Made by a program: the position numbers and the translations under genes
Origin: UBA10649 sp963842725
GTDB lineage: Bacteria; Actinomycetota; Actinomycetes; S36-B12
DNA: 64,000 bases
Direction of reading: 5' to 3'
Assembly: GCA_963842725.1 (NCBI GenBank)
Contig: CAWJHN010000004.1
Span: forward strand, 1,860,001-1,924,000
The notes under the pieces: generated by a model
Database searches by the model: none
What the model was told of the DNA's origin: nothing
The model's input: only the letters and a program-made list of their open reading frames with translations
In this document: piece by piece, positions 10,863 through 18,922 of the stretch
How positions within the stretch are numbered: the first letter of the stretch is position 1
How the letters are laid out: each line of letters opens with the position of its first letter

Positions 10863-11606
10863 TTATCTCAGGTGGGCGCCGAAGAAGGCCTCGATCCGGG
10901 CCCACGCGTGCTCGGCCGCAGGCGGGTAGGGGCCCGCATGGCTCAGCCGGAGCAACGGCTGCATCAGTGCCGGCCCGTTCGGCGCCTCGTTCAGGAAGGA
11001 GTGCCCGGCCCGCGGGTACTCGAGTACGTCGTGAGCCACGCCGGCCGGTGTGAGCAGCGCCTGGAGCCGTGAGGCCATACCGCGGACGGCGGCGTCCCGG
11101 CCGCCGTAGCTCGCCACGATCGGGCACGCGCCGTCCACGGCGGCCTCCAGGTCCTTGGGCGGAACGCCGTAGTTCACCGACGCGACGTCGAACCCCCGGG
11201 AGGCGGCCAGCAGGGCGAACCCGCCGCCCAGGCAGAACCCGATCACGCCCACCCCGCCGGTGCAGCGGTCGTCGGCGATCAGCCACTGCCTGGCCGCCTC
11301 GAGGTCGGCGAACGGACGACCCCGGCCGGCGAAGAACGCACGGAACGTGCTCAGCAGGCAGCGCCGTGCACCGCCGTCGCTGTACAGGTCCGGCACCAGG
11401 GCGAGGTAGCCCATCGAGGCCAGCCGGTCGGCGTGCCGGCGCATCTCGGCGTCCAGCCCGAAGGCCTCGAAGACCACCACCACGCCCGGCCATGGTCCCG
11501 GGTGGAGTCCAGCGTCGGGTACGGCGAGATAGCCCCGCAGAGTGGCCGAGCGGCCGGGCACCGCGATCGAGGTCAGGTCGACCTCGCTCAGGTCGGCGTC
11601 GGTCAC
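10863..11606 (-). CDS. Dienelactone hydrolase-family alpha/beta hydrolase
   Basis: 247 residues from GTG 11606. The nucleophile elbow G-F-C-L-G-G-G (about 120) has Cys in place of Ser, as in dienelactone hydrolase. The Asp is in S-Y-G-G-R-D-A near 170 and the His in P-R-A-G-H-S-F near 205. The start overlaps the stop of the upstream Gfo/Idh gene (GTGA), so translation is coupled, and the NRPS-like gene follows after 34 bases. In this context the enzyme may act on an intermediate or product of the cluster rather than on chloroaromatic dienelactone. It is 18 kb from the aromatic island and not next to any chlorocatechol gene. Confidence 0.5.
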   Translation of the reverse strand: MTDADLSEVDLTSIAVPGRSATLRGYLAVPDAGLHPGPWPGVVVVFEAFGLDAEMRRHADRLASMGYLALVPDLYSDGGARRCLLSTFRAFFAGRGRPFADLEAARQWLIADDRCTGGVGVIGFCLGGGFALLAASRGFDVASVNYGVPPKDLEAAVDGACPIVASYGGRDAAVRGMASRLQALLTPAGVAHDVLEYPRAGHSFLNEAPNGPALMQPLLRLSHAGPYPPAAEHAWARIEAFFGAHLR

Positions 11607-12652
11607 CGGGTGACCACCTCGACGTCGGTGCGGGCGCCGGTGCGCAGGCTGTCCAGCACGGCCAGGGCCACCGCCAGCGAGGCCACGCCGTCCTCACCGC
11701 TGACCAGCACCTCGCCCTCGCCACGCACCGCGGCGGCGAACGCCCGCATCGTCGTCAGGTACAGGTCGTCGCGGGGCCCGACGTCCAGCGCGGTGGCCTG
11801 CTTGCCCCGCCACAGGGTCAGCGAGCCCACCGGGTCGCCGGTGTTGCAGTCCTCGCCGCTCAGCGCGCCGTCGGTGCCCAGGATGTGCAGGCCGGTCGGC
11901 AGGTGGGGGTTGTTGTAGGCGTCGTGCGTCTGCACCAGCACCGGTGCCGTCGCGCCCGAGGGGTCGGCCCAGGCGGCGGTGGTCATCACGGCGTCGACCG
12001 GACCGGCGGGGTCGTTGTCCTGGTGCGCCGCGGTGGCGGTCACCGACAGCGCCTGGGTGCCCAGGATCGCGGTCACCGCCGCCGCGTCGTGCACGGTGAT
12101 GTCGAGGACGGCGCCGCCTCCTTCAGGGTCCTGGACCCGCCAGCCGACCAGGTGCGGCGGCAGCTGGACGGCGTGGTGCACCCGGATCGCTCGCACCTGC
12201 CCGATCGTCCCGGCGGCCACCACCTGCCGGGCCAGCCGATGCACGGGGGAGGCCGGCAGGTGGTGGTTGGTCGCCATCACCACCCCGGCGGCCCGGCAGG
12301 CGGCCACCATGGCGCGGGCGTCGTCCAGGGTCAGGGCCAGCGGCTTCTCGGCCAGCACGTGCTTGCCCGCGACAGCCGCCGCCTCGACCTGCGCCCGGTG
12401 GGCGGCGTTGACCGAGGAGACGTACACGGCATCGACGTCGTCCCGCCCGACAGCCGCAGCCAGGTCGGTGGTGGACTCGGCGATCCCGTGCTCCCGGGCA
12501 TAGCGCGCCGCATGGCCGGCGTCACCCGAGCGGACGACGACGGCCTCGCCGCCGGCCGCGCGAATCGCAGGCAGCACCCGGGACGCGGCGATGTCGCTGG
12601 CGCCGATCAGGGCCCAGCGCAGGGAGGAGGGGTCTGTGGCAGCCATGCACAC
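11603..12652 (-). CDS. Gfo/Idh/MocA-family NAD(P)-dependent oxidoreductase
   Basis: 349 residues. The N-terminal Rossmann fold begins A-L-I-G-A-S-D-I-A, and the family marker E-K-P (H-V-L-A-E-K-P-L-A) sits near residue 98. The C-terminal sheet domain has H-D-A-A-A near 185. Members oxidise or reduce sugars, inositols and related polyols. The GTG at 12652 and the ATG at 12646 are both possible starts; AGGGGTGG upstream suits either. The gene is divergent from the GMC oxidoreductase across a 58-base gap and heads the run that continues into the hydrolase and the A-PCP-TE gene. A GMC/Gfo pair is often seen in sugar or glycoside oxidation loci. Confidence 0.5.
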   Translation of the reverse strand: MCMAATDPSSLRWALIGASDIAASRVLPAIRAAGGEAVVVRSGDAGHAARYAREHGIAESTTDLAAAVGRDDVDAVYVSSVNAAHRAQVEAAAVAGKHVLAEKPLALTLDDARAMVAACRAAGVVMATNHHLPASPVHRLARQVVAAGTIGQVRAIRVHHAVQLPPHLVGWRVQDPEGGGAVLDITVHDAAAVTAILGTQALSVTATAAHQDNDPAGPVDAVMTTAAWADPSGATAPVLVQTHDAYNNPHLPTGLHILGTDGALSGEDCNTGDPVGSLTLWRGKQATALDVGPRDDLYLTTMRAFAAAVRGEGEVLVSGEDGVASLAVALAVLDSLRTGARTDVEVVTR

Positions 12653-12710
12653 GAGTGAACCACCCCTGCAGTCTGGGCAGAGGCACCTGCGGAGTGCTTG
12701 TATCGGGGCC

Positions 12711-14221
12711 GTGACGGGCCCCTACGACGTCGTGGTGATCGGCTCGGGCATGGGTGGCTCGACCTGTGCCTGGGCCCTGTCGCGGCGTGGCGCCAGGGTG
12801 CTGGTGCTCGAGCGCGGCGAGCGGCTGCCGCGGGAGCCGGAGAACACCTCCCCGCGCGAGGTCTTCCTGAAGCCGCCGCTACAAGCCGGCCGAGACCTGG
12901 CGGGACGGCGCGGGCAACGCCTTCGCGCCGGGGGTGCACTACGTGGTCGGCGGCAACACCAAGGTCTACGGGGCCAGCCTGCCCCGGTTCCGCGAGCGTG
13001 ACTTCGAGGCGGTCGAGCACCTCGACGGCACCTCGCCCGCCTGGCCGTTCGGCTACCAGGACCTGGAGCAGTACTACGTCGAGGCGGAGGCGCTCTACCG
13101 CGTGCACGGCAGCACCGGCGAGGACCCGACCGAGCCGTGGCGCAGCGCGCCCGTACCCGTACCCGGCGATGCCGCACGAGCCGTACATCGCCGAGCTGGC
13201 CGAGCGGTTGCGGGCCCGCGGCGTGCACCCGGTGCGCAATGCGATGGGGGTCGACCTGCGCGACGGTGGGGCAGTGCATCCGCTGCGCCACCTGCGACGG
13301 CTTCCCGTGTCGGCTGGGCGCCAAGAGCGACGCGGAGACCTGTGCCCTCGACCCGGCCATCGCCACCGGGTCGGTCGATCTGGTCACCGGGGCCCGGGTA
13401 CGGCGGATCGTGCCCGCCGGGCACGGCCGGCGGGTCGATCACCTGCTCGTGGAGACGGCGGACGGCGAGCGCACGATCCGTGGCGACCGTTACGTGCTCG
13501 CGGCCGGGGCGGTGAACTCGGCGGCGCTGCTGCTGGCCTCCGCGGACGACGAGCACCCGGGCGGGCTGGCCAACTCCTCCGAGCCTGGTCGGGCGCAACT
13601 TCATGATGCACAACAACGCCCACATCGCAGCGGTCGACCTGAACCGGCGCCAACGACGTCACGTTCGCCAAGACCCTGTCGGTGAACGACTGGTACCACG
13701 ACGGCGGTGACGGCTACCGCTCGGCACGTGCAGACTGATCGGCAAGGTGCAGGGCGTGATGATGAAGAGCTGGGCGACCCGGGTGCCCCTGCGCCTGCTC
13801 GACGCCCTGGCCACGCGCAGCGTGGAGTGGCTGGTGATGACCGAGGACCTGCCGCACCCGGAGAACCGGGTCACTCTCGGCGCCGACGGCACCATCACCA
13901 CCACCCGCACGGCGCGCAACACCGAGCCGCACCGCCGGCTACACCGTCGGGCCACGGCGGCTGCTGCGCAGCGTCGGCTACGACGCGGTGTTCACCCAGT
14001 GGTTCGACATCAGCATGAACAGTCACCAGTGCGGCACGGTGGTGGCGGGCACCGACCCGGCGACCAGCGTGCTCGACCCGTGGTGCCGCAGGCGCACGAC
14101 CTGGACAACCTGTGGGTCGTCGACGGCGGCTTCTTCCCCTCCTCGGCGGCGATGAACCCGGCGCTGACCATCGCGGCGCAGGCCCTGCGCGTCGGTGGCC
14201 GAGTCAGAGCTGGGTCGCTGA
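12711..14221 (+). pseudogene. GMC-type FAD oxidoreductase, interrupted by many single-base indels
   Basis: It starts at GTG 12711 with a textbook FAD-binding strand-turn (V-V-V-I-G-S-G-M-G-G) and would end at the TGA at 14219-14221. In between, at least ten one-base insertions or deletions (for example near 12880, 13150, 13273, 13585, 13657, 13715-13735 and 13945-14095) shift the frame. Reading across the frames restores one continuous GMC protein of about 500 residues: H-Y-V-V-G-G-N-T-K, a Cys-rich segment C-I-R-C-A-T-C-D-G-F-P-C, M-M-H-N-N-A-H, and the C-terminal D-N-L-W-V-V-D-G with N-P-A-L-T. The Cys-rich segment marks the subgroup that oxidises sugars or glycosides. No in-frame stop or missense decay is evident, so sequencing error is the likelier reason. 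Its last 18 bases overlap the convergent shikimate kinase gene. Confidence 0.5.
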
Positions 14222-14803
14222 ACCGGCCCAGCACCGTTCGACGGCGCGGAGCACCTCGCCGCACACGTGCGTGCCGTCGAGCCCGTCGGTGATCTGGATC
14301 AGGGTGGCCACCCGGTCGTAGACCTCCATCCGCCGGGCATGGATCTCCGCCAGGTCGGGACGGCGCAGCATCGGACGCGAAGGATCGTCGCCGCACCGCG
14401 CGAGGGTGTGCTCGAGAGTGACCTTGAGGTGGACGGTCATCGGGTGCGCCCGCAGCAGCTGCTGGGTGCCCGGGTGCATCACCGCGCCGCCCCCGAGCGC
14501 CAGCACGCCGTCCTGCTCGCCGAGGAGTCGCCCGATCACCTCGTGCTCGATCTCGCGGAAGGCGGCCTCGCCGTCGTCCGCGAAGATCTGCTGGATCGAC
14601 CGGCCCTGCTCGGCGACGATCACGTGGTCTGCGTCGGTGAACGCAACCCCGAGCCGCCGCGCGACACAGCGACCGACCGTCGTCTTGCCGGCGCCCATGA
14701 AACCGAAGAGCACCAGCGCCGGCCCACCGGGCCGACCGACCTGGACCGGGGCGACCTCGCCCTGCGCTGGCGCGATGCCGGTTCCGCCGAGTTCGCCGCT
14801 CAC
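14204..14803 (-). CDS. aroK: Shikimate kinase-like P-loop kinase
   Basis: 199 residues from GTG 14803. A Walker A G-F-M-G-A-G-K-T-T lies near residue 35. It is followed by F-T-D-A-D-H that binds Mg2+ and shikimate, F-R-E-I-E-H, and the G-G-G-A-V loop near 100. This is the shikimate kinase order (ATP-dependent 3-phosphorylation of shikimate). The rest of the aro genes are absent; the usual partners aroB, aroC and aroE are not in the window. It is divergent from the sugar-transport operon. Gluconate kinases share the fold but normally lack this G-G-G-A-V and R-E-x-E combination, so shikimate kinase is the better call. Confidence 0.5.
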   Translation of the reverse strand: MSGELGGTGIAPAQGEVAPVQVGRPGGPALVLFGFMGAGKTTVGRCVARRLGVAFTDADHVIVAEQGRSIQQIFADDGEAAFREIEHEVIGRLLGEQDGVLALGGGAVMHPGTQQLLRAHPMTVHLKVTLEHTLARCGDDPSRPMLRRPDLAEIHARRMEVYDRVATLIQITDGLDGTHVCGEVLRAVERCWAGSATQL

Positions 14804-14841
14804 GGCGTCAGTGTGGCAGCGCCTGCCCTCCCGAGGGCAAA

Positions 14842-14853
14842 GTAAACCTTTAC
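14842..14853. promoter_or_regulatory. Possible LacI-type operator
   Basis: The sequence GTAAACCTTTAC is an inverted repeat (GTAAA, two bases, TTTAC). It resembles the A/T-rich half-sites bound by LacI-family sugar repressors. It lies 39 bases before the kinase start and about 240 bases before the sugar-binding protein start, and stands out in otherwise GC-rich DNA. No LacI-type gene is in the window. The remainder of the 292-base gap shows a TTGACA at 14955-14960 without a convincing -10 element. Confidence 0.5.
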
Positions 14854-15095
14854 AGCACATCTCCGGGTGGAGGGGTACGTGGCTTGGTGCTGGTCAGAAG
14901 CGTATGGACGTTTCGAGCGGGTAAACCCGCACATCACAGCACCATAACGGTCCCTTGACACGACCCGATGCGCAGGAGAAAGGTGCACTCTGATCGAGTA
15001 AGACGTTTGCAGTGAAGCCCGTCTCAGGGCCTCGCGCAGACGCCCCGGAGAGACTTCGGGGGCATCAAGTACCCACTAGGTCGAAGGAGCCATCG

Positions 15096-16427
15096 ATGCG
15101 AGGGCCAACCCTCATCAAGACGTTCACCGCGGTGGGTGCAGCCGCGCTGTTGACCACGGGCTGTCTGAGCTCCGGCTCCGACACCGCGTCCACGGGCGCA
15201 GCAGCCCCTTCCGGCTCGGTCTCGGGATCGAAGGTCACGATCTGGACCAGCGTCGACAAGCCCGTCATGGACGGGATGAAGGCCGTGACGGACGCCAAGG
15301 CCGAAGAGCTGGGCATGACCGTCGAGTGGTCGAAGGTCGACAACATCAACCAGCTGATCATGACCAAGATCCAGGCCAACGACACCCCGGACATCGCGCT
15401 CATCCCGCAGCCCGGCGTTGTCGCCGACATCGTCACTCGCGGCAAGGCGACGCCGCTCGACGACGTCGTCGACATGGCGGCACTCAAGGCGAGCATGATC
15501 CCGGGCACGCTCGAGTCCGGCACCGTGAACGACAAGCTCTACGGCCTGCTGACGAGCGCGAACGCGAAGAGCTTCGTCTTCTACAACAAGAAGGCTTCGA
15601 CGCCGCGGGCTACAAGGCCCCCACGACGATCGCCGAGCTCGACGCCCTGGCCGAGAAGATCAAGGCCGACAAGACCGCTACCGCTCCCTGGTGCCTGGGC
15701 ATCGGCTCCGAAACCGCCACCGGATGGCCGGCCACCGACTGGTTCGAAGACCTGATCATGCGCTACGGCGGGGTCGACGGCTACAACAAGTGGGTCACGC
15801 ACGAGACCAAGTTCGACTCGCCGCTGGTGCGCCAGGCAGCCGCGAGTTCGAGAACGATCGCCTTCACCGAGGGCAACGTCGTCGGTGGTCGCAAGTCGAT
15901 CGCGAGCAATCCACTTCGGCAGCGCAGCGAACCCGATGTTCGACGCCAAGCCCGGCTGCTGATGTACAAGCAGGGTTCGCTTCATCACCGGTTCTTCCCG
16001 GACGCGGTCAAGGCGACCTGGACAACCAGGTGGGTGTCTTCGGCTTCCCGCCGGCGACCGCGGGCGGCGAGAACCCCGTGCTCGGTGGCGGCGACCTGGC
16101 TGTTCTGCTCAAGCGACAGCGCGGGTGCCCGTGCCGCGATGAAGATGCTGGCCGACCCGAGCATCGGCGACCAGGCTGCCGCCCGACGCACTTCCTCTCC
16201 CCGCACAAGACCTTCGACGTCACCAAGCTCTACAAGGGCAAGATCGCCCAGGACGTCGCGAACGATCGCGTACGGATCGTCGACCTTCCTGTTCGACGGG
16301 TCCGACCAGATGCCCGGTGCCGTCGGTGCCGGCTACCTTCTGGAAGGAGATGACCTCCTGGATCAGTGGCCAGCAGGACCTCGACACCACGCTGAAGAAC
16401 ATCGACGCCAGCTGGCCCGCCAGCTGA
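15096..16427 (+). pseudogene. ABC transporter sugar-binding lipoprotein, many single-base indels
   Basis: ATG 15096 is preceded by GAAGGAG. A signal peptide with lipobox (L-T-T-G-C-L near residue 18) is followed by a mature domain beginning V-T-I-W-T-S-V-D, the opening strand of family-1 solute-binding proteins. The first 165 residues read cleanly. From about 15590 on, more than ten compensating one-base indels occur, yet stitching the frames recovers a whole binding protein (E-G-N-V-V-G-G, K-P-G-C-L-M-Y, G-V-F-G-F-P-P, D-S-A-G-A-R-A-A-M) ending at the TGA at 16425-16427. The net length is an exact multiple of three. It most resembles alpha-glucoside binding proteins (AglE type). The two permeases follow; no ATPase gene is present, so a shared MsiK-type ATPase is inferred. 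Confidence 0.5.
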
Positions 16428-16443
16428 CGTCATGAGTACCACG

Positions 16444-16478
16444 GCCGGGGTGCACGACTTCCCGTCGTGCACCCCGGC
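16444..16478 (+). terminator. Intercistronic hairpin after the binding-protein gene
   Basis: A perfect 15-bp stem (16444-16458 with 16464-16478) and a five-base loop lie in the 174-base gap between the binding protein and the first permease. In sugar ABC operons such hairpins stabilise the upstream mRNA or partly terminate transcription, giving excess binding protein over membrane parts. Confidence 0.5.
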
Positions 16479-16601
16479 GGCACTCTGTGGCACCGATCGA
16501 CGTCGATGGTAAGCAAGGGGCCGACGATCCTCGCCGCACCTGAGCTGATCTGACCCCTTGGTCGACTTGGCCGTTGCGGCGGCCGCAAGGAGGTGGTGCT
16601 C

Positions 16602-17600
16602 GTGATCAAGTTGATCAATACGATCCTGACCGTGGTGGCCGGCATCGGCGGCGCGCTGGTCCTCTACTGGGTGCTCAACAAGCTCGCCGAGCTGCTCCCC
16701 GGCCGGTGGGAGGAGCGGATCAAGCCGTACGCTCTACATCCTGCCCGCGGTACGCGGCGATCCGCCTCTATCGTGCTCTACCCGGCCGTCCAGACAGTCA
16801 TCTACAGCTTCGCGAACCGACGACGGCACCGAGTGGGTGGGCTCGCAGAACTACCAGGACCTGCTCTCGGCTCCGAACGGGTTCCGGCAGACCATCTTCA
16901 ACACGCTGCTGTGGATCATCGTGGTCGCCGATCGCTGCGGTGCTGCTCGGCCTGCTCGTCGCGACCCTCGCCGACCGGCTCGAGCCCGGGCAGTGAGAAG
17001 ATCAGCCAAGACGATCATCTTCTTGCCGATGGCCATCAGCGCCATCGGTGCCGCCACGGTGTGGAACTTCGTCTACGAGACCGGCCCCGAGGGCCAGCCC
17101 CAGATCGGCCTGCTGAACGCCATCGTCACCGCCTTCGGTGGCTGAGCCGATCGCCGTGGCTGGAGCAGAGACGCTCCACTTCAACAGCTTCCTGCTGATG
17201 GTCATGCTGCTCTGGGCTCCAGGTCGGCTTCTCGATGGTGCTGCTGTCCGCGGCGGTCAAGGGCGTGCCCGATCGACACCCTCGAGGCGGCGCGCGATCG
17301 ACGGTGCCAACGAGCTGGCAGATCTTCGTCGAGGTGGTCGTCCCCCAGATCAAGGGCACCATCATCACCGTCTTCGTCACCGTGCTGATCGGCGTGATGA
17401 AGATCTTCGACATCGTCTACGTGATGACCAACGGCGACTTCAACACCAACGTCGTCGGCGACGAGTTCTACAACCAGCTGTCAGCACGTACTTCGACAAC
17501 GGGTACCGCGTCGGCGATCGTCGTGCATGCTGATGATCGCGGTCATCCCGTCATGGTCTACCAGGTGCGCCACTTCCAGGCCGAGGAGGCGAACCGATGA
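16602..17600 (+). pseudogene. Sugar ABC transporter permease 1 (AglF-like), many single-base indels
   Basis: The likely start is GTG 16602, eight bases after AAGGAGG; GTG 16593 overlaps that site. Frame-corrected, it is a six-helix MalF-type permease of about 330 residues: V-Y-P-A-V-Q-T near 60, F-N-T-L-L-W-I near 105, and the coupling EAA loop E-A-A-R-I-D-G-A-N-E near 230. At four places a G stands between C and ATCG (near 16930, 17271 and 17296, with a matching pair in the binding protein), each time breaking the frame. Total length is an exact multiple of three. The stop overlaps the next start (ATGA). Confidence 0.5.
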
Positions 17601-18527
17601 CCAGCACCGTCCAGCCGGCACCTCCGGCTGCCGTCAAGGCAAGCGAAGCGCCTCGCCGCAGAGCGTCTGTGGAGGCCGGCCGCGCGCACTGGTCGGTCAA
17701 GCTCGCCGCCTCCTGATCTGCTGTGCTTCTGGCCTGGTTCCGGCCCGTGCTGGCGACGCTCATCACCTCGTTCCGCACGCGAGGGCGCGGCGAACACCAC
17801 CGGCTGGTGGACGGTGCTCAATCCGGCGCGCTGGGGCGAGTTCACCGTCTCGAACTACACGAGGACGCTGATCGGCAACGCGGAGCTGGGCGACGCGCTC
17901 ATCAACAGCTTCGCGATCGCGCTGCCCGCGACGTTCATCCCGATCCTGATCGCCGCGTTCGCTGCCTACGCGTTCACCTTCATGCGAGTTCCCGGGTCGG
18001 GACTTGCTGTTCCTGGTCATCGTCAGCCTGCTGGTCGTGCCGAACTACGTCGCCGTTCGTGCCGCTGCTGAAGCTCTACGGCAGGCTCGGCATGAACGGG
18101 CAGTTCCCCGCCGTGTGGCTGCTCCACATCGGGTTCGGCATGTCGCTGGCGATCTACATCCTGCGCAACTACATGTCCACCCTGCCGCGGACGGTGATCG
18201 AGTCGGCGAAGATCGACGGCGCCAGCCACTACCAGACCTTCTTCCGGCTGATCCTGCCGATGTCGACGCCGGCGCTGGCCTCGTTCGCGATCTTCCAGTT
18301 CCTGTGGGTCTGGAACGACCTGCTGGTCGCGCTGGTGTTCATCGGCCCAGGTGACAATGCGCCGATGACCGTGGCGGTGCGGAACAACCTGATCGGACAG
18401 CACGGGCAGCGGCTGGAACCTGGTCACCGCCGGCGGCATCCTGACGATGATCGTGCCGATCATCGTGTTCCTCGCCCTGCAGCGGTACTTCGTCCGGGGC
18501 CTGACCGCCGGTGCGGTCAAGGGCTGA
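17597..18527 (+). pseudogene. Sugar ABC transporter permease 2 (AglG-like), single-base indels
   Basis: ATG 17597 overlaps the previous stop. Corrected for indels near 17715-17790, 17990, 18055 and 18385-18415, it gives a MalG-type permease of about 300 residues with a cytoplasmic Pro/Ala/Arg-rich N-terminus, a helix near 35-55, the periplasmic loop N-Y-T-R-T-L, and a full EAA motif (E-S-A-K-I-D-G-A-S) followed by L-P-M-S-T-P-A-L. The stop is at 18525-18527. It forms the heteromeric channel with permease 1. No ATP-binding subunit follows; a long terminator hairpin does. Confidence 0.5.
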
Positions 18528-18541
18528 TCAGATCGTGCAGT

Positions 18542-18581
18542 CACTGCGCCCTGCCGCCGCTATCGGCGGCAGGGCGCAGTG
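18542..18581 (+). terminator. Strong terminator hairpin of the sugar operon
   Basis: A perfect 18-bp GC-rich stem (18542-18559 with 18564-18581) with a CTAT loop lies 14 bases after the second permease stop. It is the longest perfect hairpin noticed in the window, and it separates the operon from the small membrane-protein gene. Confidence 0.5.
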
Positions 18582-18611
18582 CCCTTGACACCGAATGAGT
18601 AGGCTCGCGTC

Positions 18612-18884
18612 ATGAGATCGGTCTTCGGGCGGCCGGAGAACGAGTTCCGGTCCCGCCACACCGGCCCCCGCTGGGGTTTGCGGAGCCTCGGCTTCCTGCT
18701 GCTGGCGATGGTGGCTGCGCTGACCGGCCAGGCGCTCGGCGGCCATACCGTCGGCACCCTGGGATCCTTGATCTTCGGTCTGATCGGTGCCGGCTACTGC
18801 AGCTATCGGGGGATCCGCAGGCTGCAGTCCGATGGACTGCTGTCCATGCCCTATCGGGACGAGGACTCCGAGCGCCCGAGCTGA
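18612..18884 (+). CDS. Small two-helix membrane protein, unknown function
   Basis: 90 residues. A basic N-terminus with several Arg is followed by two hydrophobic helices (about 26-42 and 48-65) and a charged, acidic tail (Y-R-D-E-D). Codon usage matches the neighbours, so it is probably a real gene, but I recognise no family. It starts 30 bases after the operon terminator and converges on the glycosidase gene with a 38-base gap. Confidence 0.5.
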   Translation: MRSVFGRPENEFRSRHTGPRWGLRSLGFLLLAMVAALTGQALGGHTVGTLGSLIFGLIGAGYCSYRGIRRLQSDGLLSMPYRDEDSERPS

Positions 18885-18922
18885 CCCGAGCCCTTCAGCC
18901 GGTTCAGCCAGGTTCCATCGGG

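Noticed and set aside
10863..11606. Dienelactone hydrolase as part of the aromatic pathway
   Set aside because: It lies 18 kb from the catabolic island, is coupled to the Gfo/Idh and A-PCP-TE genes, and the meta pathway does not need it.
11069..12658. A 529-codon plus-strand frame across the hydrolase and Gfo/Idh genes
   Set aside because: Arg/Pro-rich translation with no domain; the minus-strand genes have clear family motifs, overlaps and spacing.
14955..14960. TTGACA as -35 box of the sugar operon
   Set aside because: No acceptable -10 hexamer lies 16-18 bases downstream.
12711..18527. True pseudogenes or programmed frameshifting
   Set aside because: No in-frame stops or lost catalytic residues are seen after correction, indels are numerous and of both signs, and no slippery sequence or pseudoknot is shared. 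The entries are typed as pseudogenes only because the sequence as written cannot be translated.
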